Of a stretch of DNA of 64,000 bases, positions 11,998-19,273 are shown piece by piece. The translations under genes and the position numbers were made by a program. The notes beneath the pieces were generated by a model. It was given only the letters and a program-made list of their open reading frames with translations, did not search any database and had not been told where the DNA came from. Numbering within the stretch: the first letter of the stretch is position 1; every line of letters begins with the position of its first letter. This stretch comes from Isoperla grammatica (lineage: Eukaryota > Arthropoda > Insecta > Plecoptera > Perlodidae): contig OX246749.1 in the NCBI GenBank assembly GCA_945910005.1, forward strand, positions 32,032,763 to 32,096,762, read 5' to 3'.

Positions 11998-13319
11998 ATG
12001 AATGAATGAATGAATGAATGAATGAATGAATGAATGAATGAATGAATAAAGAAAGTAAGAGAAAACCTAATAGAGATGGTCCTAGATTGAACTTTGTAGT
12101 AAGGGAAGAGGTATTAAGATAAACGGTGGGCAAGGGGCACAACGGAGCTAGCTATTTCTATGAAGTCAAAATGGATCAAATTTATTCAGTCACATTTCAT
12201 ATTTGTTGCTTTACGACATACCTACCCGACAGCTGGGTCATACGACGCCGGCGCCTCTTACGACAGGCAGGGGCCAGGGCTACCCTGGGCAAACTCACCC
12301 CGAGCTCAGACGGGGTAAGGTGGAACCCGATGAAAGGGAAGGGGAAAGAGGGAGAGGACAAACTAGATCAAGATTCAAGATTGATGATTGATTAATGGGG
12401 CTTAACGTCTCATATTTTTGCAACAATGGCTAATCGAGACGATGAGTGGGTGATATTGAAGATGAGAAAGATGACGATGAAGAATAAAGCCACATCCGAA
12501 TCAGATCCATTGTACGTCGCGTGGGCAGTGATGATTTCAGACATTTTTCCTAGGGGGGGCTGATAAAAATCTGGGGTGTTGCTAAATTAGTAACTCATTT
12601 TATGGCTTTTTTTGACGCCGTGACAAAAGGCAGGGATGGAGGGGGTTACGGTCTCTGTTGATGCCATCCTTTCAGTTTTCGAATATGAGGTGATTCCTAT
12701 TTGTCATTCTTACCTTTACCTAACATCGTTTAAATAGAAAATAAAATGTTGCAACATTTATGTAGATGAGTTTTTCGTGGAAATTGATTTATTTCCTAGT
12801 CCTATAATGAGGTGGAAAAATATACCTCATTTTCTTGTATTTTGCAAATTTACATTACTTCATGTGATTTTTTCAATCTGCTAGGGGGGGCATTTACAAC
12901 TGCCGGGGGGGGCTCCACCCCCCCCCCCCCCCCCGGGATATGCCTGAAATCATCACTGCGCGTGGGTCGTCATACGGGAGTCCAGCAAGGGAGGGCAAGG
13001 CCAAGTGGGAGGAGAAATATTCAGTGGGACAGTGGGGGGGAGGGGGGGAGGGAAGGGACAGGGTCTCCTTTCGTCGCCTCTTGCGACTAGCAGAGTCACT
13101 CTGGGCCTATTCTTCCCCGGGCCCATACGGGCTATCAAGATTCAAGATTGATGTATGAAACAGAAACAGTTCCTGAGGTAATGTATGAAATGACGTATGA
13201 ATGAAAAGACTGGCCAAAGAACGGAAACAGGAGTGAGATTATTAAAACCATTACTAGGCCTAGGACCAAGAACAAGTTAGTTACATTGTCAATACTTACG
13301 AATTCGAATCGTCAGACAT
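303..13319 (-). CDS. ODAD2: ARMC4/ODAD2 (gudu-like) armadillo protein, 5' ten coding exons
   Basis: Ten exons on the minus strand join in phase to give about 477 residues; the gene continues past the left edge. The order is a Ser/Asp/Glu-rich N-terminus, then a segment reading EYWHIQKLIKYIK, then successive armadillo repeats (for example MDVGGGLEVLVNLL, DLIDLGIVPVLVTLL, KTGGIPKLV, IPVLGALSECSNE, EAVTGAVWKLATNEEN, MAGGLPKLVNLL). The block order matches what I remember of human ARMC4, including QIQKLVKYLK and AAVTGAIWK. In the known family the protein docks outer dynein arms on axonemes; the fly orthologue gudu is needed for male fertility. The N-terminus lacks the long extension of vertebrate ARMC4, and adding the missing C-terminus would give about 670-700 residues, close to gudu. 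Junctions use GT-AG with phases that agree exon to exon. Minisatellites duplicate many junctions, so actual splicing may vary. Confidence 0.9.
484..1078. repeat. Intron 9 minisatellite, 9-12-bp CATAACAGTCAA unit, with partial exon 10 copy
   Basis: The intron is almost entirely degenerate copies of CATAACAGTCAA. At 624-655 it contains a second copy of the exon 10 acceptor and its first codons (GTTGGAACTCAGCGCGGGCG after CGCCAG), which breaks down after about 25 coding bases. Confidence 0.85.
1191..1294 (-). CDS. ODAD2: ARMC4 exon 9, armadillo repeat
   Basis: It joins exon 8 through a split glycine codon (G|GG) and reads GAVWKLATNEENIRRLDEL, then DIFVYLLTVDNEV, ending CGAGGTG|GTGAGT in phase 0. 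The human counterpart reads GAIWKCSISKENV. A 14-bp repeat (ATCTCAATTCAATC) lies immediately upstream of its acceptor at 1305-1372. Confidence 0.9.
1305..1372. repeat. 14-bp tandem repeat next to the exon 9 acceptor
   Basis: Four to five copies of ATCTCAATTCAATC sit directly upstream, in the sense of transcription, of the exon 9 acceptor. They do not include exon sequence. Confidence 0.8.
1373..2739. repeat. Intron 8 distal part with a ~165-bp tandem duplication
   Basis: The segment at about 1785-1920 (AAATAACTCAAAAAGTAGAC to CTCAACACAACGC) is repeated at about 1930-2090 with roughly 85-90 percent identity by eye. I see no coding exon in the rest of this 1.3-kb stretch. A TGACGTCA palindrome lies near 1499. 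Confidence 0.6.
2808..3173. mobile_element. hAT-like MITE, family 1, in ARMC4 intron 8
   Basis: Termini are CAGTGGCGTATCCAGG and TATACGCCACTG, flanked by an exact 8-bp duplication GTAACACA at 2800-2807 and 3174-3181. Eight-bp duplications and CAGTGGCG termini are typical of hAT elements. It encodes no transposase. A second copy, in the opposite orientation, lies at 42791-43219. The insertion split the short tandem repeat next to exon 8. Confidence 0.9.
3201..3321 (-). CDS. ODAD2: ARMC4 exon 8, armadillo repeat
   Basis: Forty codons plus one base, from GTGTTCTAG|GCGGCC to GTGACAG|GTATTAC. It reads AANSDEVCRMVREAGGLDHL and CHDKTAMEDMKLMEAVTG, matching human [20 protein letters not shown] and AAVTG. 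Short 10-bp repeats of the type ACACAGTAA abut the donor and continue on the far side of a hAT-like MITE at 2808-3173. Confidence 0.9.
3530..4021. repeat. (TAA)n microsatellite, about 490 bp
   Basis: Near-perfect TAA triplets with a few AAA-rich interruptions lie in ARMC4 intron 7, starting 75 bp past exon 7. Apparent open frames here are homopolymeric Tyr, Ile or Asn and are not genes. Confidence 0.95.
4096..4206 (-). CDS. ODAD2: ARMC4 exon 7, armadillo repeat
   Basis: Thirty-seven codons in phase 0, from CGTGTTTCAG|AAAAAG to CTGTTCATG|GTCAGT. It encodes KKFQVAIETSDVVEDLCGYL and KEKDRNMVKHTAQILFM, matching the human helix pair ending HCAMAIYQCA. No tandem copies of this junction are seen; a long TAA microsatellite lies about 75 bp downstream in the intron. 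Confidence 0.88.
4260..4770 (-). mobile_element. SINE family B fragment, interrupted
   Basis: The start (TTCACATTCAGAGCC, CCCACTCAGTAA) and a second part from about 4655 (AACTGATTTTCAGTGG, ATCGACGAGTGAGCGATAAC) match other family B copies. About 340 bp without a recognised feature separates them. The tRNA-like head is missing. Confidence 0.65.
4771..5027. other. Intron 6 filler, nothing recognised
   Basis: AT-rich sequence with no exon, repeat copy or target duplication that I can support. Confidence 0.5.
5028..5760 (-). mobile_element. SINE family B copy, split by a hAT-like MITE
   Basis: On the minus strand it begins with a tRNA-like head (GGTCCAGTGGTTAGCATCCC and a B-box-like GGTTCCGGGTTCAAATCCCG near 5690-5750). 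It runs through a conserved body (AATTCAAAGTTGTTCTGAA, TTATCGCTCACTCGTCGATG) to an A/T-rich tail. Pol III promoter-like boxes make it a tRNA-derived SINE. The insertion at 5166-5466 separates the two parts. Confidence 0.8.
5166..5466. mobile_element. hAT-like MITE inside SINE B
   Basis: Inverted termini CAGTGTTGAATTCAG and CTGAATTCAACACTG are flanked by an exact 8-bp duplication CAAAGATC (5158-5165 and 5467-5474). Other SINE B copies, for example near 10205 (AACCAATCAAAGATCTATA style), show the uninterrupted site with a single CAAAGATC. Confidence 0.9.
5777..6876 (-). repeat. Exon 6 donor-spanning minisatellite, 12 donors including the exon's own
   Basis: Each unit carries the last 57 bases of exon 6 (VHYDVVIPVLGALSECSNE), the donor GTGCGAGG and 35-55 bases of C/G-rich intron. 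Candidate exon ends are at 6877, 6787, 6673, 6557, 6461, 6364, 6269, 6155, 6061, 5966, 5871 and 5777. Spacing is 90-116 bp, mostly 94-97, varying mainly in a poly-C run. All donors keep GT; the most distal is GTACGG. Confidence 0.95.
6877..7125 (-). CDS. ODAD2: ARMC4 exon 6, armadillo repeat
   Basis: Eighty-three codons, phase 0 at both ends, from TTCCGCCAG|GTGGAC to CCAACGAG|GTGCGAGG. It reads VDLMDVSQEALECVREE, then HAAWSLSMSKKNREYFRRYG and VVIPVLGALSECSNE, corresponding to the human segment ending VVGTLQECASE. The end given is the donor nearest the acceptor. Eleven further copies of the last 19 codons plus donor follow down to 5777, so the real 3' end could be any of them. A 30-bp array abuts the acceptor side. 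Confidence 0.88.
7138..7849. repeat. 30-bp minisatellite next to the exon 6 acceptor, about 24 copies
   Basis: The unit TTAACTGTAGGCGGTGATTA plus TCTGGTACAA repeats about 24 times with a period of exactly 30. It ends directly at the exon 6 acceptor. On the minus strand each unit has a CCTACAG and an ACCAG trinucleotide that could imitate an acceptor. It encodes no supported protein. Confidence 0.93.
7951..8160 (-). CDS. ODAD2: ARMC4 exon 5, armadillo repeats
   Basis: Seventy codons in phase 0, from GTGTTCCAG|TCTGGC to CCGAAACTG|GTGAGT. It encodes SGALKVLNEIAVNAHARRD, DLGIVPVLVTLL, LAAHTMAKIGKVRHARR and FFRKTGGIPKL. These align block by block with human ARMC4 as I remember it (GSLKILKEISHNPQIRR, DLGGLPIMVNIL, FKRARRVVRQHGGITKL). 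This is the best conserved exon here and lacks a junction array. Confidence 0.92.
8335..8560 (-). repeat. Degenerate copies of the exon 4 3' end and donor
   Basis: Three partial copies lie at about 8466-8526, 8401-8435 and 8335-8372. Each has recognisable pieces of the exon (ACCTCCAG, GAGCACCTCCAGTCC) followed by a donor-like GTGAAG, GTGAGG or GTGAGA. They are more diverged than the other junction arrays, suggesting greater age. Confidence 0.75.
8567..8716 (-). CDS. ODAD2: ARMC4 exon 4, armadillo repeat
   Basis: Exactly 50 codons in phase 0, from GTGCTCTAG|GCCGGC to AACTGCAAG|GTGAGG. It reads AGDQTATGAALGLL and then WAIMDVGGGLEVLVNLLEVE, a standard armadillo helix pattern that lines up with the human ARMC4 stretch beginning GGNQTATV. 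Degraded copies of its 3' end and donor lie at 8335-8526. Confidence 0.88.
8800..9240. other. Intron 3 remainder, nothing recognised
   Basis: I see no exon, repeat copy or RNA gene. There is an imperfect repeat of CAAAATGGCTTCAAATTG and AGAAGCCATCTTGAATTG in opposite orientations near 8850 and 8970. Confidence 0.4.
9250..9818 (-). repeat. Exon 3 donor-spanning minisatellite, 8 copies
   Basis: Each unit carries the exon end EYWHIQKLIKYIK and, in seven of eight, the donor GTACGT. Candidate exon ends are 9771, 9687, 9603, 9519, 9424, 9373 and 9322; the last copy (near 9260) has lost its GT. Spacings are 84, 84, 84, 95, 51 and 51 bp, so the first three steps and the last two are multiples of three. 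An open frame runs through the first four copies. Confidence 0.93.
9771..9920 (-). CDS. ODAD2: ARMC4 exon 3, acidic segment plus first helix of the ARM region
   Basis: Exactly 50 codons, phase 0 at both ends, from GTCACCAG|GTTGTG to ATCAAG|GTACGT. It encodes VVYVIEPKEG, a Ser/Asp/Glu block, then AEYWHIQKLIKYIK, the sequence that in human ARMC4 precedes the first armadillo repeat. The last 45-50 bases and the donor are repeated eight times downstream (9250-9815); this exon end is the copy nearest the acceptor. Confidence 0.88.
10076..10456 (-). mobile_element. SINE family B copy
   Basis: It shares the body AGAGTCTACCCACTC, GACGAGTGAGCGATAGCCAA and TTCGTTGCTAGGACGGCTCC. It ends in the B-box-like CGGGGTTTTGAACCC at 10432; the outer tRNA-like part is truncated. 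Confidence 0.75.
10493..10637 (-). CDS. ODAD2: ARMC4 exon 2, acidic Ser-rich linker
   Basis: The exon opens after TTTGCAG with the codons NSGGSKSDESGGSDES and ends at GGACCCAAG|GTCAGT, phase 0. It encodes a disordered Ser/Asp/Glu-rich segment before the armadillo domain. Its acceptor and first 20 or so coding bases are the seed of a 73-bp tandem array running to 11520, so the acceptor next to the exon body is only the nearest of about 13 candidates. Use of any more distant acceptor would add 73 bp per step and shift the frame. Confidence 0.8.
10638..11520 (-). repeat. Exon 2 acceptor-spanning minisatellite, 73-bp unit, about 12-13 copies
   Basis: Each 73-bp unit carries an acceptor (TTTGCAG or GTTCACAG), the exon 2 start CAACTCTGGTGGCAGC and about 50 bases of intron (GTAGACAACCTACATGTCCG). 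Copies start near 10622, 10696, 10769 and on to 11500, with an exact 73-bp period. All copies keep the acceptor AG. The 69-residue open frames in it are shadows of the repeat. Confidence 0.95.
11575..11760 (+). mobile_element. SINE-like family D fragment
   Basis: It matches the family D body seen at 57618-57935 (GGAGTCC, AAGGGAGGGCAGGACCAAGT, TCTCTTACGACTGGCAGAGT) but lacks the A/T-rich tail and is diverged. Confidence 0.55.
11807..12056. repeat. GAAA/GAAG and GAAT tetranucleotide repeats
   Basis: An irregular GAAGGAAA tract passes into a clean (GAAT)n run at 11995-12050. It is not coding. Confidence 0.93.
12240..13158 (+). mobile_element. SINE-like family D copies, one split by a hAT-like MITE
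   Basis: The tail-like start GATTGATGATTGATTAATGG, then CTCATATTTTTGCAACAATG and AAGCCACATCCGAATCAGAT, precede the MITE. The body resumes after it with TCGTCATACGGGAGTCCAGC and TCTGGGCCTATTCTTCCCCG. The same order is continuous at 57618-57935. The class (SINE or LINE tail) is not certain. Confidence 0.7.
12526..12958. mobile_element. hAT-like MITE inside family D
   Basis: Inverted termini CAGTGATGATTTCAG and CTGAAATCATCACTG are flanked by an exact 8-bp duplication CGCGTGGG (12518-12525 and 12959-12966). The copy at 57750-57770 (GTACGTCGCGTGGGTCGTC) is the matching empty site. Confidence 0.92.
13300..13319 (-). CDS. ODAD2: ARMC4 exon 1, start codon and first 6.7 codons
   Basis: On the minus strand an ATG in the context TTCAACCATG is followed by codons for MSDDSN and two bases of a serine codon, then the strong donor GTAAGT. 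The phase (2) is exactly what exon 2 needs, since exon 2 begins with the third base of that codon. The acidic/serine composition continues smoothly into exon 2. No transcript evidence is available, so the 5' UTR limit and promoter are unknown. I prefer this start because no upstream coding exon is visible and the short N-terminus fits the insect form. Confidence 0.65.
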
Positions 13320-13531
13320 GGTTGAAGTTTTAAATTAAAAGTTAATTAGAAATAGAGAAATATTTCACATGAATATATACATATTTAATTAATAAAAATA
13401 TAACTGTAGAAATATTTTTATGGAATCTGTCAATAGGAGCTTGCTAGTCAGTTGTTTTTGTTATTGTTTTCTTTTGTGTGTGGGATGGGGGGGGGGATGT
13501 AAAGCCTTCTAGAGTTGATGCAATCCAAAGT

Positions 13532-13686
13532 CAAGGTCTACTTGATCTCCGCCAAGTAGACCCAAGGTCCACTAGATCTCCGCCAAGTAGACCCAAGGTC
13601 CACTAGATCGCTAGTAGCGCGCGCGCAGTAAGTTCGACGACACCCCGCTAGGGGATTTAGTGGACCTTGAAGTGAAGTAGACCTTG
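13532..13686. mobile_element. Palindromic MITE-like element
   Basis: Ends CAAGGTCTACTT and AAGTAGACCTTG are inverted, with internal direct repeats of GATCTCCGCCAAGTAGACCC and a GCGCGCGC centre. No clear target duplication is visible. Confidence 0.6.
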
Positions 13687-13689
13687 TCC

Positions 13690-14083
13690 AAAGTTGTTGG
13701 AAAAGAGACATTTCTTTCTAATCACCATATGTGGTGTCTCGGTAAGTAATCCCTATAGCCCAACATGGCTTGTGACTATACCTATACCTTATGACATTCT
13801 TATAACTTTGTGTGAATCGGGCTTAAGCCTCAACTCAAAATCAGGTCGTAGCTGTACTGTTTATCTTAGGTTTATCGTATTGCTACATGGGTAATATAGA
13901 GAACTATGTAGAACTAGTATGTAGAACTGTTTGACGAAACCCAAAGTCTGTATGTACAAAATTATGGTGAATAAACTTACCTACTTAGTTTCCACTTGAT
14001 AGCAAAGAACTCGCTGGCAGCCCGACACACGGTCGAGCCAGCTCGCGCGAGTTTCTCAGTTGTCTAGTAGACACGACTCATAC
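13690..14083. other. Upstream of ARMC4, nothing recognised
   Basis: No exon, RNA gene or repeat copy that I can support. The ARMC4 promoter should lie upstream of 13319, but no core element stands out. Confidence 0.4.
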
Positions 14084-14091
14084 AAAATAAG

Positions 14092-14483
14092 CAGTGGTTA
14101 ACGTGGTATGCACTACTGCTGTGTAAAGTAGACAACATGGGAGGGGGGGGGGGGGGGGGGGGGGAAGCGTGGCACCTCAGTTTTGCCCCGCAAAGTATTT
14201 TGTTTAGGTATTTTGTCATGAACACGTTCAAATGGCTACGGAGAGGGGTCGTGGGGTTGAGAACTCTTGTTAATAATATTATTTTGTGGGAAAAAACTAA
14301 ATTTGCAACATTTACCTTAGAAAAACATTGGATGAGCAAATATAAATACAAAATACAACAAAACGTCCAACAAAATTAGTCAATATGCCAAAAACCGATA
14401 AAAATCAGTGCCGGTATGGCATACCGTTGGTGGTTTTAGTAACGGTATGCATACCGGCTCATACCACCCCACTTTAACCACTG
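14092..14483. mobile_element. hAT-like MITE
   Basis: Ends are CAGTGGTTAA and TTAACCACTG, with subterminal GGTATGC motifs. The flanks AAAATAAG (14084-14091) and AAAATTAG (14484-14491) agree at seven of eight positions. A long poly-G run lies inside. Confidence 0.75.
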
Positions 14484-15122
14484 AAAATTAGGGTTATCAG
14501 TACTCAGGTGGCACTTGAAATACACACGCAACACCACTGTTCATTATATTCAAGAAAATAGAAGCCAAATTCATTAATTAACAATAGAAATGTTTGCTCA
14601 AACAAACCATAACGTTTCGAGATTGTCACTGTTTCGGTTCTCTTCCACTACTGCTCGTAGCTCGCTGCATGACAACCTTCCCTCTACTGACACACACCAC
14701 ACATAACACTGACTGACTGACTCACCGGCCGCACTCTGTACATACAAGTGTCTCTACCCTCCCCTACCTTCCCTTCCCCTAACTCAGTGGCGTAGCGTAG
14801 CGAGGAGCGTTTTAGGATTTATTTAGGGGGGGGGGGGGGGAGGGTTCAACAGCAAGGGGTCTGGTGCAAAGCCCCAGTCGTTGCATGGATGGAGGATTTC
14901 TCGCCAAAAGCGAACTTTTGTTGTTGACTATTTTAGATATTTTCTACTTTTTTTAGAGTCAATAAAACTCTAGTAACATTATATACCAACTAGTTTGTTT
15001 ATAGTACGTGCCTGTTTACAATAGTACAGCCTACGACGTTGAAGCTGATTGATGTATTTATTTTTATTTATCTATTTATGAGATAGGTATACCCACTTGT
15101 TGTCCCTAACTCTTATCATACA

Positions 15123-15402
15123 GTACCGATAGAGGTGGCTCAGCGGTAAGACGCGAGACTCTAACTCGGGAGGTCGCCGGCTCGATTCCGGCCACCGCCA
15201 GTCCTGAATGAAGGTTTTTCCGAGGTTTTCCTCAGTCGTAAAGGCGAATGCTGGGACTGAGTCCTACTAACGGCCCTCGGACATTCCTTCCCAACTATCC
15301 AAACACCCTAATAAACCTAGTTAGTCACCTGAAGAGGGGCACACCAGGTAAAGCTGGTGTGCACCCTAGAACGGGCATTCCTACAAAAATTATTATTATT
15401 AT
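15123..15402 (+). mobile_element. tRNA-derived SINE, family C
   Basis: The head has an A-box-like GTGGCTCAGCGGTAAG and a B-box-like GGCTCGATTCC. It is followed by TTTTCCTCAGTCGTAAAGGC, GAATGCTGGGACTGAGTCC and an ATT-rich tail. The central part resembles tails I recall from arthropod SINEs. A second, heavily interrupted copy is at 55687-56540. Confidence 0.85.
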
Positions 15403-15448
15403 ACAAGTGTCTCCAACTCACCCTTACCTTCCCCTACCTAATATCTAG

Positions 15449-15559
15449 AAAAGTAGGAAAAAAAATTCGCCTTTGGTGAGAAAGTCTAAATGTTGAGGCT
15501 GGGGCCCAGCCTCAACATTTAGACTTTCTCACCAAAGGCGAATTTTTTTTCCTACTTTT
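15449..15559. repeat. Near-perfect inverted repeat, ~54-bp arms
   Basis: AAAAGTAGGAAAAAAAATTC, followed by GCCTTTGGTGAGAAAG and GTTGAGGCTGG, is mirrored directly afterwards with a one- or two-base centre (GGGGCCC). It would fold as a hairpin with almost no loop. Confidence 0.92.
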
Positions 15560-16118
15560 ATAGATATTTCCTCTACTTTAGAGTCAAAGAATAAAACTCG
15601 AGAAACAAACTCGATTTACCCATTTGTTTTTTTGTGACTGTCAACAAAAATACAGCCTACAATGTTTAAGCTGAACGGTGTATTTATTTTTATTTATCTA
15701 TTTATATCATAACAGTATTATTATATTATATTTTCTAGTTCTTAAGTTCTTCAGTACTCACCGTAGTATAGCAAGGCGGCACTCGAATATACACGCAACA
15801 AAACTGTTCACTGTTATATTCAAGAAACAATAGAGAAATGTTTCTTCAAACAAACTCTAACGTTTCGAGATTGGCACTGTTTCGGGCCCCTCTCAAGTCT
15901 CAACACTGCTCGTAGCCTTCCCTCTACTGACTTACACCACACATAACACTGACTGACTCACCGGCCGTACTCTGTACATACAAGTGTCTCCACCCTCCCC
16001 TCCCTTCCCCTCACCCAGTGGCGTAACGTAGAGCGTAGCGTTTTAGGAATTATTTAGGGGGGGGGGTCAACAGTAAGGGGTCTGGGGCAAAGCCCCAGCC
16101 ACTGCATGGGAACGCAAT

Positions 16119-16180
16119 TAAGGTCCTCCTTTGTAAATCAGTTTTTATAACTGAATAGGATAGACATTAAATAAATAAAT
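16119..16180 (+). mobile_element. LINE-like 3' tail
   Basis: The phrase GTCCTCCTTTGTAAATCAG, then AACTGAATAGGATAGACATT and an (AAAT)n end, recurs at 16475-16520, in reverse at 16935-16975 and at 35036-35095. This is typical of 3' ends of a non-LTR element, but no reverse transcriptase is present. Confidence 0.55.
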
Positions 16181-16975
16181 GGAGGATTTCTCGCCAAAGG
16201 CGAATTTTTGTTGTTGTTGACTAATTTTAGATATTTCTTACTTGTTTTTGAGTCAATAAAACTCGGGGGAGGGGGGTTCAATAGCAAGGGGTCTGGGGCA
16301 AAGCCCCAATCGTTGCATGGATGGAGGATTTCTCGCCAAAAGCGAACTTTTGTTGTAGACTATTTTACATATTTCCTACTTTTTTTTTGAGTCAATAAAA
16401 CTCGAGAAACATTATATACCAACCAGTTTGTTTGTTTATATTACGTGACTGTTTACAATAGTGTAGCCTACAATGTCCTCCTTTGTAAATCAGTTTTTAT
16501 AACTGAATAGGATAGGCATTAAAAAAAAAAAAAAATATTAAGTGTTTAGGCTGAATGATGTATTTATTTGTATTTATCTATTTATATCATAACAGTATTA
16601 TTATCATTAACCTATCACTATTATATTTTCTGTTCTATAGAAGTGGTAAAGTTAATCTAAGTAATAAATATCAGCCTCGATGTAGTTTCGGGGGGGGGGG
16701 GGGGGGTGGACCCCCTTAACTCCACCCCTAGTAACGCCACTGGTTCTGGCTACTTGAATTATCTCACATTTCAATCATAATTAAGGAATGACTGTCGAAA
16801 CAATAATTCAAGAGTAAGGGGCAGTAGGTAAAACGAGTATATTTTTCACACTCTGGAAAATCAGTGTCTTAATTCAACTTGACATAAAATGAACTGAACT
16901 GTAACAATGACTGCGTTCCAGAATTCATTCATTTATTTATTTAATGTCTATCCTATCAGTTTTTATAACTGAAAA

Positions 16976-16990
16976 AAAAAAATAAATGAA

Positions 16991-17049
<59 letters not shown>

Positions 17050-17072
17050 ATGAATAAATAAATAAATGAAGT
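16976..17072. repeat. (AAAT)n microsatellite
   Basis: About 24 copies of AAAT with a few GAAT units, next to a reversed LINE-like tail. Confidence 0.93.
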
Positions 17073-17122
17073 AATCTCGGATCAACTGCCATGACGTCAG
17101 GATGGATCGGATGACACAACAT

Positions 17123-17164
17123 CAAGGTCGGTAAAGTAGTAGTACTACTACTTTACCGACCTTG
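17123..17164. repeat. Perfect 42-bp palindrome
   Basis: CAAGGTCGGTAAAGTAGTAG with T and its exact reverse complement follow each other without a spacer. No flanking duplication is visible. Confidence 0.93.
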
Positions 17165-17227
17165 ACACAACGTAACATACAAGGGACAGGGGAGTAGCCA
17201 GGATTTTGGTTCGGGAAGGGGGGGGGG

Positions 17228-17849
17228 GGGGGGGGGAAGTCTTGCACCCAAATAAGAACAGACTTTAGCAGTCGCTATACATGTTTAATTTGGAGGCATT
17301 TGATAAAAGTTAAAAAAGTTAAAACAAAAATTTGTGAATTAATCATATTGATCGAAAAGTATTTTTTGATTTTGGGTGGGGATCGAAAACACCCTGATCC
17401 GCCCCCCTTCCTATCGCTTTCTATACCAGTGGTTTGTGGCATTTTTTGCCTTGGTAAATGATCCTTACTTACCTTATTTGCGTTAGTTACTTGAGTTGTG
17501 CGCCAAGGCCTATTATACATAGGAAGCAGAACATACAATGAATTCAGGAAACAATGTAGGAAATAATAAGAATTACACAAAAAGTAATCCATATTATTGG
17601 TATTTATTATCATCAACGGACCAAAAATATCAATTCAATTCGATATTACTAGCCTAGAAGCTTTAAAAAACAGTTTGCATTATTGACAAAATCTTGGCAA
17701 TGGAGCGGCATAGATGAAGTACAAACGTCAAACAAACCGGGACATTGTAAAGCTCGGAAGGCCGTCGCCTATACTCGTTATTCATAAAAGAAGAGTAAAG
17801 CTAGAATAGAATGTCTTTTTTAACACGTTCGGAATGTCTGCGAGGATAT
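17228..17849. other. Intergenic, nothing recognised
   Basis: A poly-G run at 17218-17236 is followed by AT-rich sequence without supported features. Confidence 0.4.
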
Positions 17850-18290
17850 AATAGATGATTTTCAGAATTGATCTAGAAACCCGTGATTAGCTCTATTGCT
17901 TGAATTTTTTATTGGCTCCTTGGAACTTATGTTAATGTGCATTTTTTCACAGTTGTTGTCATTGAAAATCTAGAGGGCCATGATTAGCTCTATCTAAGAG
18001 TCCTTGATAGTTATGTTAATGTGCATTTTTCACAGTTGTTGTCATTGAAAATCTAGAGGGCCATGATTAGCTCTATCTAAGGGTCCTTGATAGTTATGTT
18101 AAGGTGCATTTTTCACTGTTGTACATTGTTGTCATTGAAGATCTAAAGGGCCGTGATTAGCTCTATCTAAGCGTCCTTGTTAGATGTTAAGTTACATTTT
18201 TCACTGTTGTGCATTGTTGTCATTGAAGATCTAGAAGACCGTGATTAGCTCTATCTAAGGGTCCTAGATCAATTCTGGAAAAGGTCTATT
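17850..18290. mobile_element. MITE family A, internally expanded copy
   Basis: Ends AATAGATGATTTTCAGAATT and AATTCTGGAAAAGGTCTATT enclose four copies of CGTGATTAGCTCTATCTAAG-type units with CACTGTTGT and GTCATTGAA between them. Five other copies lie in this window. The superfamily is not clear and no target duplication is obvious. Confidence 0.75.
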
Positions 18291-18520
18291 CGCAATCGGT
18301 ATTCCGTTCGTAAATATTCCGACGTCACGCGAAAACGAGACGGGGTCGGGTAAACGTTACTGCGACTGCGCGCCCGAGCGTTTGCAATGTCCGTGCTGTG
18401 ATAAACACGAAACGATGCGACACGTCTAGTTTATCGGGAACGAGTTCGAGACCCGAGCCCTTCCGTAAGTCGACGACAGAAGCCGGTCTTGTTTCTCCGT
18501 GCGTAGCATCGAACAGCCGA
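18291..18520. other. CpG-rich patch
   Basis: This stretch is rich in CG dinucleotides (ACGTCACGCGAAAACGAGAC, CGCGCCCGAGCG) compared with its surroundings. It could be an unmethylated regulatory or first-exon region, but no exon or promoter element can be identified. Confidence 0.3.
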
Positions 18521-19273
18521 TGCAGTGGGTGGGCAGGGGGGGGGGGGGGCGGGGGTGAAAGTTACATGTCTCATCATGGTTGCACTTTGCACCTTTAGAA
18601 AGTTTGGCTAAAATGCGTTGTGTATTTTTAATTCAAAATTTTATAATACAAATTAGGGTTTTTTTTACGGTCCCTTGCAATTTTAATTAACAGAGTTTGA
18701 ATTGACTTAAAGTTGGACTAAGTATCAGCAGTGTTTTTAAGATGGCTATACAGAATTACCTAATTTAAAATGTGTATTACAATGTCCCAATACTTATTCG
18801 TTGAATAACTTGTTGTCTCCATGGCAACGACCAATCAAAACCCTTGAAATCCTCCAAATAGCCAAATAGCTACAAATAACTTCCCTATTAGGAGATTGTA
18901 AGACCGGCCCTAAGTAGGATAGGCATAAAATAATGATCTAATATACCAAAAAAATAAGAATTAAAAAAGGATGTAAATCCTGACCTTACAGGGAGCATTG
19001 AACTGACACCACAGTCTACTTTATTCTAACACAATAACAACTGAATTGCTGCTCTGTCGCCTAAATCGAGATATTGAAAGCGATGAAGTCGTTTTTTATT
19101 TCTTTTTTTTTACAATTTGGGGACGATGGCGATAAATCCACGGAGCGAGAGAGATCCGGCCGGCTTCTGTCGCCTCCTACGTTCACACACACTAGACGAT
19201 TGACCAACGACAAAACATTATTTAGAATATTTATTGAAATGTGTAGATTACGAAACCCTCGAGCCAGGAATAG

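Larger units (their letters stand above)
14497..16742. repeat. Tandem segmental duplication (~1.25 kb) containing MITE and SINE pieces
   Basis: The block beginning GGCACTTGAAATACACACGC (14510) with ACTGACTCACCGGCCG and CAGTGGCGTAGCG (14785) reappears from about 15775 with CAGTGGCGTAACG at 16016. Both parts carry the phrases TCGCCAAAAGCGAAC and CAAAGCCCCAG. The right edge is AACGCCACTG at 16742, which resembles a hAT terminus, but no target duplication links it to either left end. Confidence 0.6.

Noticed and set aside
11771..12142. 123-codon Ser/Phe-rich minus-strand frame
   Set aside because: Translation of the GAAA/GAAT simple repeats.
15123..15210. Possible tRNA gene with A and B boxes on the plus strand
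   Set aside because: It is the head of SINE C, whose body and tail follow; a second copy has the same body.
14785..16742. Single 2-kb hAT element between CAGTGGCGTA and AACGCCACTG
   Set aside because: Flanks do not show an 8-bp duplication, and the interior is a tandem duplication with its own second left end at 16016.
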